DNA from: Hyphomicrobium sp.
GTDB taxonomy: Bacteria; Pseudomonadota; Alphaproteobacteria; Rhizobiales; Hyphomicrobiaceae
Assembly (NCBI GenBank): GCA_017512425.1
Contig: JAFWGI010000012.1
Span: 62,001 to 126,000 of the forward strand
Length of the DNA stretch: 64,000 bases
Direction: 5' to 3'
The notes under the pieces were generated by a model, which saw nothing but the letters and a program-made list of their open reading frames with translations, did no database searches and was not told the DNA's origin. The stretch's first letter is position 1. Each line of letters starts with the position of its first letter. A program made the position numbers and the translations under genes. Positions 55,753-64,000 of this stretch are shown piece by piece.

Positions 55753-55992
55753 CTATAGCTTCAACGCCGCTTCAGCTTCTTTCTTGTGCGTTTCACAAGC
55801 GGTGTCGTCTTTCTTGCTTTGCGCGTCAACGGCCAAGGCCAAGTGTTCCTTTGCCTTTGTGCGCGCCTCTTCGTTCGGCCAGGATTCGATCTGCACGCCC
55901 AGTTTCGTCAAATCGCAAGCCGCGGTATTGCTAGCTTCGCCGCAACCGGCGGCGAGCAGGGGTACAATTGCAGCGGCAATCATCGCTCTCAT
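55753..55992 (-). CDS. Small lipoprotein of unknown function
   Basis: Protein of 79 residues. The lipobox is clear: a hydrophobic stretch MIAAAIVPLLAAGC with Cys17 as lipidation site and Gly at +2 (outer-membrane type). The mature part has two Cys (CDLTKLGVQI, TACETHKKEAEAALKL) and otherwise helical charged sequence ARTKAKEHLALAVDAQSKKD. I do not recognise a family. It is convergent with the HxlR gene and lies about 105 bases before nrdR on the other strand. Real-gene support is the lipobox; function unknown. Confidence 0.65.
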   Translation of the reverse strand: MRAMIAAAIVPLLAAGCGEASNTAACDLTKLGVQIESWPNEEARTKAKEHLALAVDAQSKKDDTACETHKKEAEAALKL

Positions 55993-56097
55993 TTTGAAAT
56001 TCCCCTATACGCTATCCAATTCACCAAAACGCTATGATCCTACTTCTGCGCTGCCTATAAGCAAGGCGCTTATCATTCACGTTGCACGAGGCTTCAA

Positions 56098-56619
56098 ATG
56101 CGCTGTCCGTTTTGCGGAAGCGAAAATTCACAAGTCAAAGATAGTCGCCCGTCGGACGAAAACTCCGCGATCCGGCGCCGGCGGATATGCTCAGATTGTG
56201 GCGGCAGGTTTACAACCTTCGAGCGTGTTCAGCTGCGCGATCTAATTGTCGTGAAGAAATCAGGGCGCAAAGTGCCGTTCAATCGCGATAAGCTTTCGCG
56301 CTCGATTGAGGTTGCACTGCGCAAACGCCCTATCGAGCCGGAGCGCATTGAACGGCTCGTAACAGGCCTTGTACGCCAGCTCGAAAGCTCGGGCGAAACC
56401 GAGATTACATCGGCCGAAATCGGTGAACTTGTGATCGCGGCGCTGCGCGAATTGGACCCGATCGCCTTCGTGCGTTTCGCCTCCGTTTACCGCGATTTCA
56501 GAGATGCGGGCGACTTCCAGTCGGTTTTGCGAGAACTCGCGAGCGATGGCGGCGGCGGGCGCGAAGCTGGCGACGATTTTCGCGATTCTGACGACAACGC
56601 GATCGACAAAAAGTTCTAA
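56098..56619 (+). CDS. nrdR: Transcriptional repressor NrdR
   Basis: Regulator of 173 residues. N-terminal zinc ribbon with CPFC and CSDCGGRF (C3, C6, C31, C34), then an ATP-cone domain (about 49-139) beginning [20 protein letters not shown] that senses ATP/dATP. With dATP bound it represses ribonucleotide reductase genes through NrdR boxes. This window supplies a plausible target: two box candidates upstream of nrdJ at 42.7 kb. It is the first gene of the nrdR-ribD-ribE-ribB-ribH-nusB-thiL run, six bases ahead of ribD. Confidence 0.97.
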   Translation: MRCPFCGSENSQVKDSRPSDENSAIRRRRICSDCGGRFTTFERVQLRDLIVVKKSGRKVPFNRDKLSRSIEVALRKRPIEPERIERLVTGLVRQLESSGETEITSAEIGELVIAALRELDPIAFVRFASVYRDFRDAGDFQSVLRELASDGGGGREAGDDFRDSDDNAIDKKF

Positions 56620-56624
56620 AACCG

Positions 56625-57758
56625 ATGAATGCCGCCGCACCCACCGCATTTGATTGCCAGATGATGGCTATTGCGCTCGGCATGGCGGAGCGCGGCCTTG
56701 GGCTGACTGCGCCAAATCCGTCCGTCGGCGCGGTCATCGCCAATCCGGAAACCGGCGAATTGCTGGCCCGCGCAACGACGGCGCGCGGCGGCCGCCCACA
56801 CGCCGAAACGCAGGCGATCGCGATTGCCGGTGCGGCCACGCGCGGCGCTACCATTTATGTGACGCTCGAACCGTGCTCGCATCAGGGAAACACCGGGCCG
56901 TGTGCGCAGTCCATCATCGACGCCGGCTTCAAGCGCGCGGTTGTCGCGATCGAAGACCCTGACCCGCGCGTTGCCGGACGCGGTCTCGACATGCTGCGCG
57001 CCGCGGGCGTTGAGGTGGTCCGTGGCGTCGGCGCCGAAACGGCGCGCTGGGTCACACGCGGGCACATCGTTCGCGTGACGGAGCGACGTCCGCTGGTCAC
57101 GCTCAAAATGGCGCTCGATGGCGCAGGCGAGGTGCCGCGCGGGGACGGCGCTAAGCCGGTCTTTGTTACCGGCGCGAACGCGCGCGCGCATGGCCACCTG
57201 TTGCGGGCGACGAACGACGCCATTCTCGTCGGTGGGGGGACGCTGCGCGACGACAACCCCGAGCTAACCTGCCGATTGCCGGGGTTAGAAAGCCGCTCGC
57301 CGTTGCGCGTCGTACTATCACGCGATCCCGTTGATTGCTCGGCGACCCGCATGCTTGCGTCGGCCGCAGCGGCGCCAATCCTGTTCGTCACATCTTACAA
57401 TACAGCGCGAAACGCTGCTCCTCCGGGCAGCGCCGTCGATGTCGCGACAGTCCCAACCGTTGGCGGCCAGTTATGGCTGCCGGCCGTCATGGAGGCTCTT
57501 GTCGCAAGAGGCATTACGCGATTGCTTGTCGAGGGTGGTCCGAAGACGTGGCGGGCATTCGCCGATGCATCTTTGGTCGACGAAGTTGTCGCCTACATCG
57601 CGCCATCACCTTCAACAGGTGCTGCGACGGACATTGAGGCGTTCGCTGCAACGCAAAGGCGCCTCGGTCCGCTCGCCCTGGCGTTGATCGATCACCGCAC
57701 ACTTGATCCTGATACGATGTGGCGATTTCGCCGCGTTCCACACAAGGAAGGACACTAG
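56625..57758 (+). CDS. ribD: Bifunctional riboflavin deaminase/reductase RibD
   Basis: Cytoplasmic enzyme of 377 residues doing the second and third steps of riboflavin synthesis. The N-terminal deaminase domain has zinc ligands H59 (PHAE), C84 and C93 in EPCSHQGNTGPCAQS. The C-terminal reductase domain (about 155-370) contains VTLKMALDGAGEVPRGDG and NDAILVGGGTLRDDNPELTC, using NADPH. Five bases after the nrdR stop; ribE follows three bases after its own stop. Both halves are intact, so it should work alone. Confidence 0.96.
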   Translation: MNAAAPTAFDCQMMAIALGMAERGLGLTAPNPSVGAVIANPETGELLARATTARGGRPHAETQAIAIAGAATRGATIYVTLEPCSHQGNTGPCAQSIIDAGFKRAVVAIEDPDPRVAGRGLDMLRAAGVEVVRGVGAETARWVTRGHIVRVTERRPLVTLKMALDGAGEVPRGDGAKPVFVTGANARAHGHLLRATNDAILVGGGTLRDDNPELTCRLPGLESRSPLRVVLSRDPVDCSATRMLASAAAAPILFVTSYNTARNAAPPGSAVDVATVPTVGGQLWLPAVMEALVARGITRLLVEGGPKTWRAFADASLVDEVVAYIAPSPSTGAATDIEAFAATQRRLGPLALALIDHRTLDPDTMWRFRRVPHKEGH

Positions 57759-57761
57759 GCC

Positions 57762-58355
57762 ATGTTCACCGGTCTGATTACCGATGTCGGCAAAGTCGTT
57801 GCACGGAAGGACGGCCAGTTCACGATAGCGACATCCTTTAAACTGACCGACGTCGACATGGGCGCGTCGATCTGCTGTGATGGCGTTTGCCTGACCGTTA
57901 CCGGCATCAGCGCTGACGGCGGCGACACGCAGTTCACGGTTGACGTTTCCAATGAGACGCTCAGCAAAACAGCGCTCGGCGCATGGGCGCCCGGCCGCCG
58001 CGTCAACCTTGAACGCTCGCTGCGCGCCGGCGACGAGCTTGGCGGACACATCGTCTCTGGCCACGTCGACGGGGTCGCGAAAATCGTGTCGATCACGCAG
58101 GATGGCGAAAGCAGGCGGTTTCTGCTGGAAGCACCCGAGCATCTGGCCCGCTACATCGCGCCGAAAGGCTCGATCGCGCTTGACGGCACGTCTTTGACTG
58201 TCAACGAGGTCGCGGGCAGCCGGTTTGGCGTCAATCTCATTCCGCACAGCTTGACGGTGACGACGTGGGGCGCGAAAAGCCAGGGCGATACGGTCAACCT
58301 TGAAGTCGATGTTTTTGCCCGCTACGTCGCGCGGCTCATGGAGTTTCGTCCCTGA
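57762..58355 (+). CDS. ribE: Riboflavin synthase alpha subunit RibE
   Basis: Cytoplasmic enzyme of 197 residues that dismutates two 6,7-dimethyl-8-ribityllumazine molecules into riboflavin and its precursor. It shows the duplicated lumazine-binding barrel: MFTGLITDVGKVVARKDGQF with ICCDGVCLTVT in the first half, and GHIVSGHVDGVAKIVSI with ALDGTSLTVNEV in the second. Start ATG 57762 lies three bases after ribD. Its stop overlaps the ribB start by one base. Confidence 0.97.
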   Translation: MFTGLITDVGKVVARKDGQFTIATSFKLTDVDMGASICCDGVCLTVTGISADGGDTQFTVDVSNETLSKTALGAWAPGRRVNLERSLRAGDELGGHIVSGHVDGVAKIVSITQDGESRRFLLEAPEHLARYIAPKGSIALDGTSLTVNEVAGSRFGVNLIPHSLTVTTWGAKSQGDTVNLEVDVFARYVARLMEFRP

Positions 58356-59500
58356 TGAAGGGCACTACCCAACCACACGCCAGGACCAATTCGGCGCTCT
58401 CCCCGATTGAAGAAATTATCGAGGAGATGCAGAACGGCCGGATGGTCGTGCTCGTCGATGCCGAGGAGCGAGAGAACGAAGGCGATCTTGTTATTCCGGC
58501 GCAAATGGCGACGCCGGATGCGATCAACTTCATGGCGCGCCACGGCCGCGGTTTGATCTGTCTGACATTGACGCAGGCGCGCGCAACAGAGCTTCGCCTT
58601 GAATCGCAGGCGCGTCCCGGCATCGGCCGCGCAACGGCCTTTACCCAGTCGATCGAAGCCCGCGAGGGCATTACAACCGGCATCTCGGCTTATGACCGCT
58701 CACGCACGATTTCGACCGCGATCGATCCGACGAAGAGCGCCAGCGATATTGTCTCGCCTGGACATGTGTTTCCGTTAATCGCGCGCGAAGGGGGTGTGCT
58801 TGTGCGCGCCGGCCACACGGAAGCGTCTGTCGATCTGTCGCGTCTTGCCGGCCTGCTGCCATCGGCTGTCATCTGCGAGATCATGAATGACGATGGCACG
58901 ATGGCGCGCATGCCGGATCTCGTGCCGTTCGCCAAGTCGCACGAACTGAAGATCGGCGCGATAGAAGATCTGATCGCCTACCGCTTGAAGAACGACCGCA
59001 TCGTCAAGCCGGTCGCCAAGACCGAGGTCGAGACGTCGATCGCCGGCAAATTCGATTTGTATGTCTACGAGACGACGGTTGCGCCGGCCGAGCACTTGGC
59101 TCTGGTCAAGGGAAACATCCGCTCAGGCGAGCCTGTTCTGGTGCGCGTGCAGCCGGTCAACGTCTTGCACGACGTTCTGCATATCGGCGGTACCGGCGAA
59201 AGCGGCACCGCGATCGAGCAATCGATGCGCGCGATTGAAAAGGAAGGCCGCGGCGTCCTCGTGCTGATCCGCGATCTTCGCGCCAAAGCGCTGTCCGAAT
59301 GGGTTGCGCGGCGCGGTGGCAAACACGGCGATCTTGAGCCGGCGAAAGACCGCCGCCAGGTCGAGATCGGTGTCGGCTCGCAAATTCTCGCCGACCTCGG
59401 CATCGCCGATATGATATTGCTAACGACGTCACCGCAGCATGTATACGTCGGTCTCGAAGCCTATGGCCTTCGCGTCACCGGCACACGCAAAATCGAGTAG
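58355..59500 (+). CDS. ribB: DHBP synthase RibB fused to a degenerate GTP cyclohydrolase II-like domain
   Basis: Protein of 381 residues. The N-terminal half is a full 3,4-dihydroxy-2-butanone-4-phosphate synthase: AEERENEGDLVIPAQ with the catalytic Glu/Asp, RPGIGRATAFTQSIEAREGI and VLVRAGHTEASVDLSRLAGL. The C-terminal half (about 210-381) has the RibA fold, but where GTP cyclohydrolase II holds its three zinc Cys (HSECLTGD...RCDCG region) this one reads VRVQPVNVLHDVLHIGG with no Cys. It therefore cannot be an active cyclohydrolase II. This hybrid is common in alphaproteobacteria; a separate ribA must exist elsewhere. Confidence 0.92.
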   Translation: MKGTTQPHARTNSALSPIEEIIEEMQNGRMVVLVDAEERENEGDLVIPAQMATPDAINFMARHGRGLICLTLTQARATELRLESQARPGIGRATAFTQSIEAREGITTGISAYDRSRTISTAIDPTKSASDIVSPGHVFPLIAREGGVLVRAGHTEASVDLSRLAGLLPSAVICEIMNDDGTMARMPDLVPFAKSHELKIGAIEDLIAYRLKNDRIVKPVAKTEVETSIAGKFDLYVYETTVAPAEHLALVKGNIRSGEPVLVRVQPVNVLHDVLHIGGTGESGTAIEQSMRAIEKEGRGVLVLIRDLRAKALSEWVARRGGKHGDLEPAKDRRQVEIGVGSQILADLGIADMILLTTSPQHVYVGLEAYGLRVTGTRKIE

Positions 59501-59504
59501 TGAA

Positions 59505-60008
59505 ATGGTTCTGAAGACGACATCACCGGCAGCCGAGATGAAGACCGCGCAGCCGCTCAAGGCGCACGTCCTGATCATCGAGGCCCGCTTTTATGAAGCA
59601 ATTGCCGATATGCTGGCGGACGGCGTCGTTGCCGAGTGCGAGCAGCGCGGCGTGACGTTCGAACGTATCGTCGTGCCGGGCGCGCTTGAAATTCCGCAAG
59701 TGCTGGCAGCAGCCGGTGCCGCGAAAGCGGCCGGCCGTTTTTCATTCGACGGCGCTGTTGCGCTGGGCTGCGTTATACGCGGCGAGACGGCGCATTACGA
59801 CATCGTCTGCAACAATGCCAATCATTGGACGATGGAAGCCGCGACGCGGCACGACGTGCCGGTGGGGAACGGAATTTTGACAGTCGAAAACGAGGCGCAG
59901 GCGATCGAGCGCGCCGAAGGCGGCATCAAAGGCAAGGGCGGCGATGCGGCAAGGGCATGTTTGCGCCTCATCGAATTGAAGCGCGGTTTTTGGGATCGCG
60001 GCGCATGA
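59505..60008 (+). CDS. ribH: 6,7-dimethyl-8-ribityllumazine synthase RibH
   Basis: Cytoplasmic enzyme of 167 residues forming lumazine from the RibB and RibD products; assembles as pentamers or larger shells. Blocks: AHVLIIEARFYEAIADMLAD, VVPGALEIPQVL, and ALGCVIRGETAHYDIVCNNA with the catalytic His in ETAHYD. ATG 59505 is four bases after the ribB stop. Upstream in-frame starts would overlap ribB by over 60 bases. Its stop overlaps the nusB start (ATGA). Confidence 0.96.
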   Translation: MVLKTTSPAAEMKTAQPLKAHVLIIEARFYEAIADMLADGVVAECEQRGVTFERIVVPGALEIPQVLAAAGAAKAAGRFSFDGAVALGCVIRGETAHYDIVCNNANHWTMEAATRHDVPVGNGILTVENEAQAIERAEGGIKGKGGDAARACLRLIELKRGFWDRGA

Positions 60009-60550
60009 CCACGCCCGAGAAAAAATCTGCTGGTAAGACGCCGGGCCGAAAACCGGCAGACAGTTCCGATCCGATTTCGGCGCGCACCGCCGCGCGCGTC
60101 GCAGCCGTGCAGGCGCTCTATCAGATGGATCTCGCTGGTACCGATCTCAATGACGTCATCGAGGAATTCCTCAGCGTCCGATTTACGCCTGAAGGCCGCG
60201 ATGAGACGATCGAAGGCGCAGACCGTACGTTCTTCGCCGATATTCTTCGCGCCGTTCTACGCCGCCAACGCGAAATCGATCCGATGGTCGATGAGCAATT
60301 GGCGGCTGGCTGGCGTCTCGTGCGCGTCGACAGCATCCTGCGCGCCGTGCTTCGCGCAGGCGTTGCCGAATTGCTCGACCGAAACGATGTGCCGGCCCGC
60401 GTTGTGATCAACGAATATATCAACGTCGCGCGTTTCTTTTTCTCCGAAGACGAACCGCGCGTCGTCAATGGCGTTCTCGACAAGATTGCCCACGTCGTGC
60501 GGCCGCAGGAATTCGACGCCAATTCTGGCAACAAGTTTGCGAGGCCTTGA
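60005..60550 (+). CDS. nusB: Transcription antitermination factor NusB
   Basis: RNA-binding protein of 181 residues that pairs with NusE (ribosomal protein S10) on boxA for rRNA antitermination. All-helical core: ARTAARVAAVQALYQMDLAG, FFADILRAVLRRQREIDPMV, and LVRVDSILRAVLRAGVAELL followed by VPARVVINEYINVARFF. The ATG at 60005 overlaps the ribH stop. N-terminal 25 residues are a Lys/Pro-rich extension common in alphaproteobacteria. ribH-nusB is a widely kept pair. Confidence 0.96.
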   Translation: MTTPEKKSAGKTPGRKPADSSDPISARTAARVAAVQALYQMDLAGTDLNDVIEEFLSVRFTPEGRDETIEGADRTFFADILRAVLRRQREIDPMVDEQLAAGWRLVRVDSILRAVLRAGVAELLDRNDVPARVVINEYINVARFFFSEDEPRVVNGVLDKIAHVVRPQEFDANSGNKFARP

Positions 60551-60595
60551 TCGCTTTGCCGTGGGCCTGCGCCGTCGTGAAGCCGCCGATGTAGG

Positions 60596-61603
60596 ATGTT
60601 CCGCGTGCATGACCGGATCAGCGACGAGACCGAACTCATACAGGCGTATCTTGCGCCGCTCGCAGCCGCCGGCGCCCTTGGCCTGGCCGACGACGCGGCG
60701 TTGGTTTCGGTTGAACCGGACAGCGAGCTTGTCGTTTCGACAGACCCAATTCGCGCCGGCGTTCACTTTTTTCCAGACGATGATCCGCGCGACATCGCGT
60801 GGAAGGCACTCGCCGTCAACGTTTCCGACCTGATCGCCAAAGGGGCCGTGCCGATCGGATACACGATGGCGCTCGCGCTTCCCGAAGCGCCGCTGAAGTC
60901 GTGGATGAAAGCATTCTCGGCCGGCCTCGGGGCGGCGCAGGCGGCGTTCGGATGCGAGCTTTTTGGCGGAGACTGCGACCGCGCCGACGGTCCGCTCTCG
61001 ATTGCGATCACTGCGTTCGGCAGTGTCCCGCGCGGGCGCTTTGTCCAGCGCACGACGGCGCGGGCGGGCGATCACGTCTTCATCACCGGCACGATCGGAG
61101 ACGCCGCGCTTGGGCTGAAACTCCGCCAACGCGGGGACGTCTACGGCGCCGCGGTTTCGCCCGGCCACGCGGACGCGCTCATTCAGCGTTATCTGCGCCC
61201 GGCGCCAAATCTCAAGGCGATTGATATTGTGCGCCGGTTCGCGACCGCTGCTCTCGATGTGTCCGATGGGTTGATACAAGACGCGGCCCGGCTCGCTCGC
61301 GGTGCCAAGTCTGCGCTGGTTATTCCAGCGGCCGCTGTGCCGCTGTCAGCGGCAGCGTTGAGTGTCGTCGAGAGCCATCCGGCGGCAATACAAACCGTTG
61401 TCAGCGGCGGCGATGATTTCGAGGTGCTTTTTGCGGTTGCCCCGGAAACGGTTCCTGGCATGCGCGCAGCAGCTCATGCCTGCAGCTTGCCGGTCCATCT
61501 GCTCGGCATTCTGGCGCCTGGTGACGGCGTGATTCTGACCGGCGCTTCCGGGCAGCCGATGGCGCTTGAGACGACAGGCTACGACCATTTTCGTGGTACG
61601 TGA
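60596..61603 (+). CDS. thiL: Thiamine-monophosphate kinase ThiL
   Basis: Cytoplasmic kinase of 335 residues phosphorylating thiamine monophosphate to thiamine diphosphate, the active cofactor and the ligand of the thiC riboswitch. Blocks: LADDAALVSVEPDSELVVST, FPDDDPRDIAWKALAVNVSD, LFGGDCDRADGPLSIAITAF, ALDVSDGLIQDAARLA, and SGGDDFEVLFAVAPE, with the Asp clusters that hold Mg2+. Start ATG 60596 is 45 bases after nusB; last gene of the run begun by nrdR. Confidence 0.95.
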   Translation: MFRVHDRISDETELIQAYLAPLAAAGALGLADDAALVSVEPDSELVVSTDPIRAGVHFFPDDDPRDIAWKALAVNVSDLIAKGAVPIGYTMALALPEAPLKSWMKAFSAGLGAAQAAFGCELFGGDCDRADGPLSIAITAFGSVPRGRFVQRTTARAGDHVFITGTIGDAALGLKLRQRGDVYGAAVSPGHADALIQRYLRPAPNLKAIDIVRRFATAALDVSDGLIQDAARLARGAKSALVIPAAAVPLSAAALSVVESHPAAIQTVVSGGDDFEVLFAVAPETVPGMRAAAHACSLPVHLLGILAPGDGVILTGASGQPMALETTGYDHFRGT

Positions 61604-61877
61604 TTACGTTAAATGCCGCACTGCTGTTCTGTTGCAACTGTCATAGCGGCGATCGGCCCGACCTGCTATCTCGGACACCGTTTTGCCATAACCGGCAGGA
61701 TACACATGTTGCGGATTTGCTTCGCTTTTTTGGCGCGAAGCTTATCGTGGATGCAGCGCGGTCCAAAAGTGGCCGCATCATCCGGCCAAACGATGTGCTC
61801 ACAAAATTCACGCAACAAAAGTCGGCGTTGCGGCGTAGGTGTAGATCAAGTCCCACACGAACACTCAGGCAGGCGGA

Positions 61878-63254
61878 ATGACGTTTTCGACGAATGGCAG
61901 AAGCTGGCGCAACGGTATCGAGGCAATTTCGCTGCGTCGGGTGTTGTTAGGTTTCGCGCTCGGCACGTTAGCGATCACAACACCAGCAGCCGCGCAGGGA
62001 AACTGGTGGGATGGCCCACAGACCGGCGCGCCGAGCTATACCAATAAAAGGTCCGATGCGACCGATCGCCCTGAGCGTCAGCCCGAGAATCTCGAAGATT
62101 TGCGTCCGGGAGGCATTCCGTGGTGCAGCGATGAGATGTTCAACGCGATCGGCGGTGCCATCCAGCGCTACGAGAAAATTGTTGCGAACGGCGGCTGGCC
62201 TCAGTTGCCGAAGGGCCGCATGTTGCGGCCGGGCGACGACGATGAACGCATTCCGGCGCTGCGCAAAATGCTGCGCATCACCGGCGATCTTTCTGAAAAG
62301 GGGCAGTATTACAGCAGCGAGACCTACGACTCCGAGGTCGAAGAGGGCGTCAAGCGCTTCCAGAAGCGTCACGGACTGCGCCCGACAGGCGCCATCGTGC
62401 AGTCGATGTATCCTGTCTTCAACGTCACCGCGCAGCAGCGCCTTGAGCAATTGAAGCTCAACTTCGAACGTCTGCGCGCGCTCGGATCATGCGGCAGCGA
62501 AGACCGCTACGTCTTTGTCAATGTTCCGGCATTCCAACTCGAAGCCGTTGAGCGGCGCGAAGTTCAGCAGCGCCATCGCATCATCGTCGGGCGCACGGAG
62601 CGTCAGACGCCGGACGTGCGCACTGTCATTAAGGCGTTGAACTTTTTCCCGTATTGGCGCGTGCCCGAAAGCATCGCGATGCTCGATCTCGTGCCGCTGG
62701 CGCGGAAAACGCCGGAATATCTGACCAACGAGGGCATTCGGGTCTTCAACGGTTTCAACGGCCCGGAACTCGATCGCAGTCTGATCGATTGGAACTCGCC
62801 GCAGGTCGCCAACTACAAATTCAAGCAGGACCCTGGCGACAAGAATGCGCTCGGCCTCGTGCGCTTGGATATGTCGAACGAGCATGGCGTCTATATGCAC
62901 GATACGCCGATGAAGAAGCTGTTTGACCAGCGCAGCCGGCCGTTTTCAGCGGGTTGCGTGCGTGTTCAGGATGTCTTTGATCTGGCTGAATGGCTTGCGC
63001 GATACGAGGTCGGCTGGGAGCAACCGGGGCAAGTGCGCCGCGTGCTCGAAGGTGGCCAGGCGCTCGATTTGAATTTGACGCGTCCTGTGCCGGTCTATTT
63101 CTCCTACATCACGGCTTGGGCCGAGCCGTCGACCGGCCGCGTGGAATTCCGCTCCGACATCTATGGTCGCGACGGCGCTGCAATGCACGGCGTCTACGCG
63201 CGCGATGAAGACGATGCGCCACCCGCAGCGGCTGCGAGCGCGCTCGCGCCATGA
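61878..63254 (+). CDS. L,D-transpeptidase (YkuD), second copy
   Basis: Periplasmic enzyme of 458 residues, paralogue of the one at 50.0 kb. Signal peptide from about 20 to 40 (LRRVLLGFALGTLAITTPAA), a PG-binding-like region (about 123-175: DSEVEEGVKRFQKRHGLRPT), then YkuD (about 205-375): YVFVNVPAFQLEAVERREVQ, HGVYMHDTPMKKLFDQRSRP, and FSAGCVRV (H341, C360). Compared with the first copy it has a longer N-terminal linker and a longer Ala-rich tail. It is 275 bases after thiL and is not linked to an ldtR. Confidence 0.92.
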   Translation: MTFSTNGRSWRNGIEAISLRRVLLGFALGTLAITTPAAAQGNWWDGPQTGAPSYTNKRSDATDRPERQPENLEDLRPGGIPWCSDEMFNAIGGAIQRYEKIVANGGWPQLPKGRMLRPGDDDERIPALRKMLRITGDLSEKGQYYSSETYDSEVEEGVKRFQKRHGLRPTGAIVQSMYPVFNVTAQQRLEQLKLNFERLRALGSCGSEDRYVFVNVPAFQLEAVERREVQQRHRIIVGRTERQTPDVRTVIKALNFFPYWRVPESIAMLDLVPLARKTPEYLTNEGIRVFNGFNGPELDRSLIDWNSPQVANYKFKQDPGDKNALGLVRLDMSNEHGVYMHDTPMKKLFDQRSRPFSAGCVRVQDVFDLAEWLARYEVGWEQPGQVRRVLEGGQALDLNLTRPVPVYFSYITAWAEPSTGRVEFRSDIYGRDGAAMHGVYARDEDDAPPAAAASALAP

Positions 63255-63334
63255 TAGCGCTTGCAAAATGCGCGTGCCGCACATCGCGCGCGCGTCTGGC
63301 GGCCTGGTTCACATAATGTCTTGAATTGAAAAAC

Positions 63335-63409
63335 TGGCTCCGCGGGTAGGATTCGAACCTACGACCATCCGATTAACAGTCGGACGCTCTACCACTGAGC
63401 TACCGCGGA
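63335..63409 (-). tRNA. tRNA-Asn (GTT)
   Basis: 75 bases including an encoded CCA. Minus-strand cloverleaf: acceptor TCCGCGG/CCGCGGA, D-arm TAGCTCAGTGGTAGAGC, anticodon loop CTGTTAA (GTT) in a CCGA/TCGG stem, T-arm GTAGGTTCGAATCCTAC. Confidence 0.98.
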
Positions 63410-63514
63410 ATGCCTGGACCACTTCTTTGAAGCGGGCGATCCGATTAACAGAACTGCCTGCCCCTGGCGAGGGTCTTTTTGCACGCAACACGCAGCGGCG
63501 AACCGCTGCAAATT

Positions 63515-63590
63515 TGGAGGCCACGCCCGGAATTGAACCGGGGTACGCGGATTTGCAGTCCGCTGCGTCACCACTCCGCCACGTGGCCTC
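63515..63590 (-). tRNA. tRNA-Cys (GCA)
   Basis: 76 bases including an encoded CCA. Minus-strand cloverleaf: acceptor GAGGCCA/TGGCCTC, D-arm GGCGGAGTGGTGACGC, anticodon loop CTGCAAA (GCA), T-arm CCCGGTTCAATTCCGGG. It lies 105 bases upstream of tRNA-Asn on the same strand. Confidence 0.98.
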
Positions 63591-63823
63591 GACGTCTTGC
63601 CGCACGACGCGAAGCCCAGAAAAGCTGGAACACGTCGCGCCGTTGAAGCAGACCCGGCGTCTAGCATATAGCGCAGCGATTTTACAAGGCGTTCACAGGA
63701 CCAGAATTTTCCCCTGCGACGGCTTTCCTGTCGCAACGCCGCGCGCCGTCGCGTATAGGCAAGCATGCGGTGCGGCCGGTGAATCGGGCGTTTCCGCCGA
63801 TCAGGGCACTCGGGAGACCAGAC

Positions 63824-64000
63824 ATGACCGACACGGCGCTTCAGCGCAAAAATATGGTCGAGAGCCAGGTTCGCCCGAGCGACGTAACCGATCGGCGGAT
63901 TACCGCCGCCATGCAGGATTTAGCGCGCGAAGATTTCGTGCCGCCAGCCCTTAAGCCGCTGGCCTATATGGACGAGCCGATTGCTGTGGCACCCGGCCGC
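63824..64000 (+). CDS. pcm: Protein-L-isoaspartate O-methyltransferase, N-terminal part (cut by window edge)
   Basis: The first 59 codons run to the end of the window in one open frame: MTDTALQRKNMVESQVRPSD then ITAAMQDLAREDFVPPALKP and LAYMDEPIAVAPGR. This matches the start of the alphaproteobacterial Pcm, a SAM-dependent enzyme repairing isoaspartyl residues in aged proteins, up to just before its SAM-binding motif. GGGAGACC lies ahead of the ATG. The rest of the gene, and the tolC commonly found after it in this group, are outside the window. Confidence 0.9.
   Translation, partial: MTDTALQRKNMVESQVRPSDVTDRRITAAMQDLAREDFVPPALKPLAYMDEPIAVAPGR

Overview
The window is GC-rich chromosomal DNA from an alphaproteobacterium, most likely of the Hyphomicrobiales (Hyphomicrobium-like). 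The assignment rests on gene content and order: a C4-pathway HemA, the NDUFA12 and DUF2155 gene pair, a MarR-type LdtR beside an L,D-transpeptidase, a class II (B12-dependent) ribonucleotide reductase NrdJ, and the run glyA..nrdR-ribD-ribE-ribB(X)-ribH-nusB-thiL. It carries mostly housekeeping genes. I see no prophage, insertion sequence, CRISPR array or rRNA operon. The species is inferred, not proven.

Layout. 1-4 kb: 3' end of purA, then PilZ, OstA-like, GNAT, Nudix and metallophosphoesterase genes. 4.07-9.3 kb: a cobalamin riboswitch and a translationally coupled btuB-btuF-btuC-btuD uptake operon, followed by a patatin. 10.5-16.3 kb: an XRE regulator, three tandem RlpA genes, a chromate transporter and CorA. 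16.5-21.2 kb: small secreted proteins, a bactofilin, a polysaccharide deacetylase, a structured non-coding stretch, a 22-codon ORF with a perfect Shine-Dalgarno, and an HPP-CBS protein. 21.4-23.6 kb: thiC under a TPP riboswitch. 23.7-35.1 kb: a PepSY-like repeat protein, a phospholipase C-like/DUF4332 fusion, a degenerate beta-hydroxyacid dehydrogenase homologue, and a tight moxR-DUF58-BatA/DUF4159-membrane protein operon divergent from a DUF1285 gene. 35.2-38.3 kb: small genes and palindromic repeats around a GIY-YIG gene. 38.4-42.7 kb: nrdJ with a long leader and tandem NrdR-box candidates. 43-49 kb: NDUFA12, DUF2155, catalase-like peroxidase, hemB, extensin-like protein, HIBCH-like hydrolase. 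49.2-54.4 kb: ldtR, L,D-transpeptidase, hemA with an FNR/FixK-type box, glyA. 54.5-61.6 kb: flavodoxin-like protein, HxlR regulator, lipoprotein, then nrdR, riboflavin genes, nusB and thiL. 61.9-64 kb: a second L,D-transpeptidase, tRNA-Asn, tRNA-Cys and the start of pcm.

How the genes fit together. Cofactor metabolism dominates: B12 import under a riboswitch, a B12-dependent NrdJ and its likely repressor NrdR; heme (hemA, hemB, with glyA able to supply glycine); riboflavin; thiamine (thiC, thiL). The second theme is the cell envelope: three RlpA proteins, two L,D-transpeptidases with a regulator, polysaccharide deacetylase, bactofilin, extensin-like protein and the MoxR/DUF58 operon. The least explained items are the GIY-YIG gene bracketed by covarying palindromes, the small ORF at 20.0 kb, the RlpA paralogue lacking a key Glu, and the uncharacterised MoxR operon.
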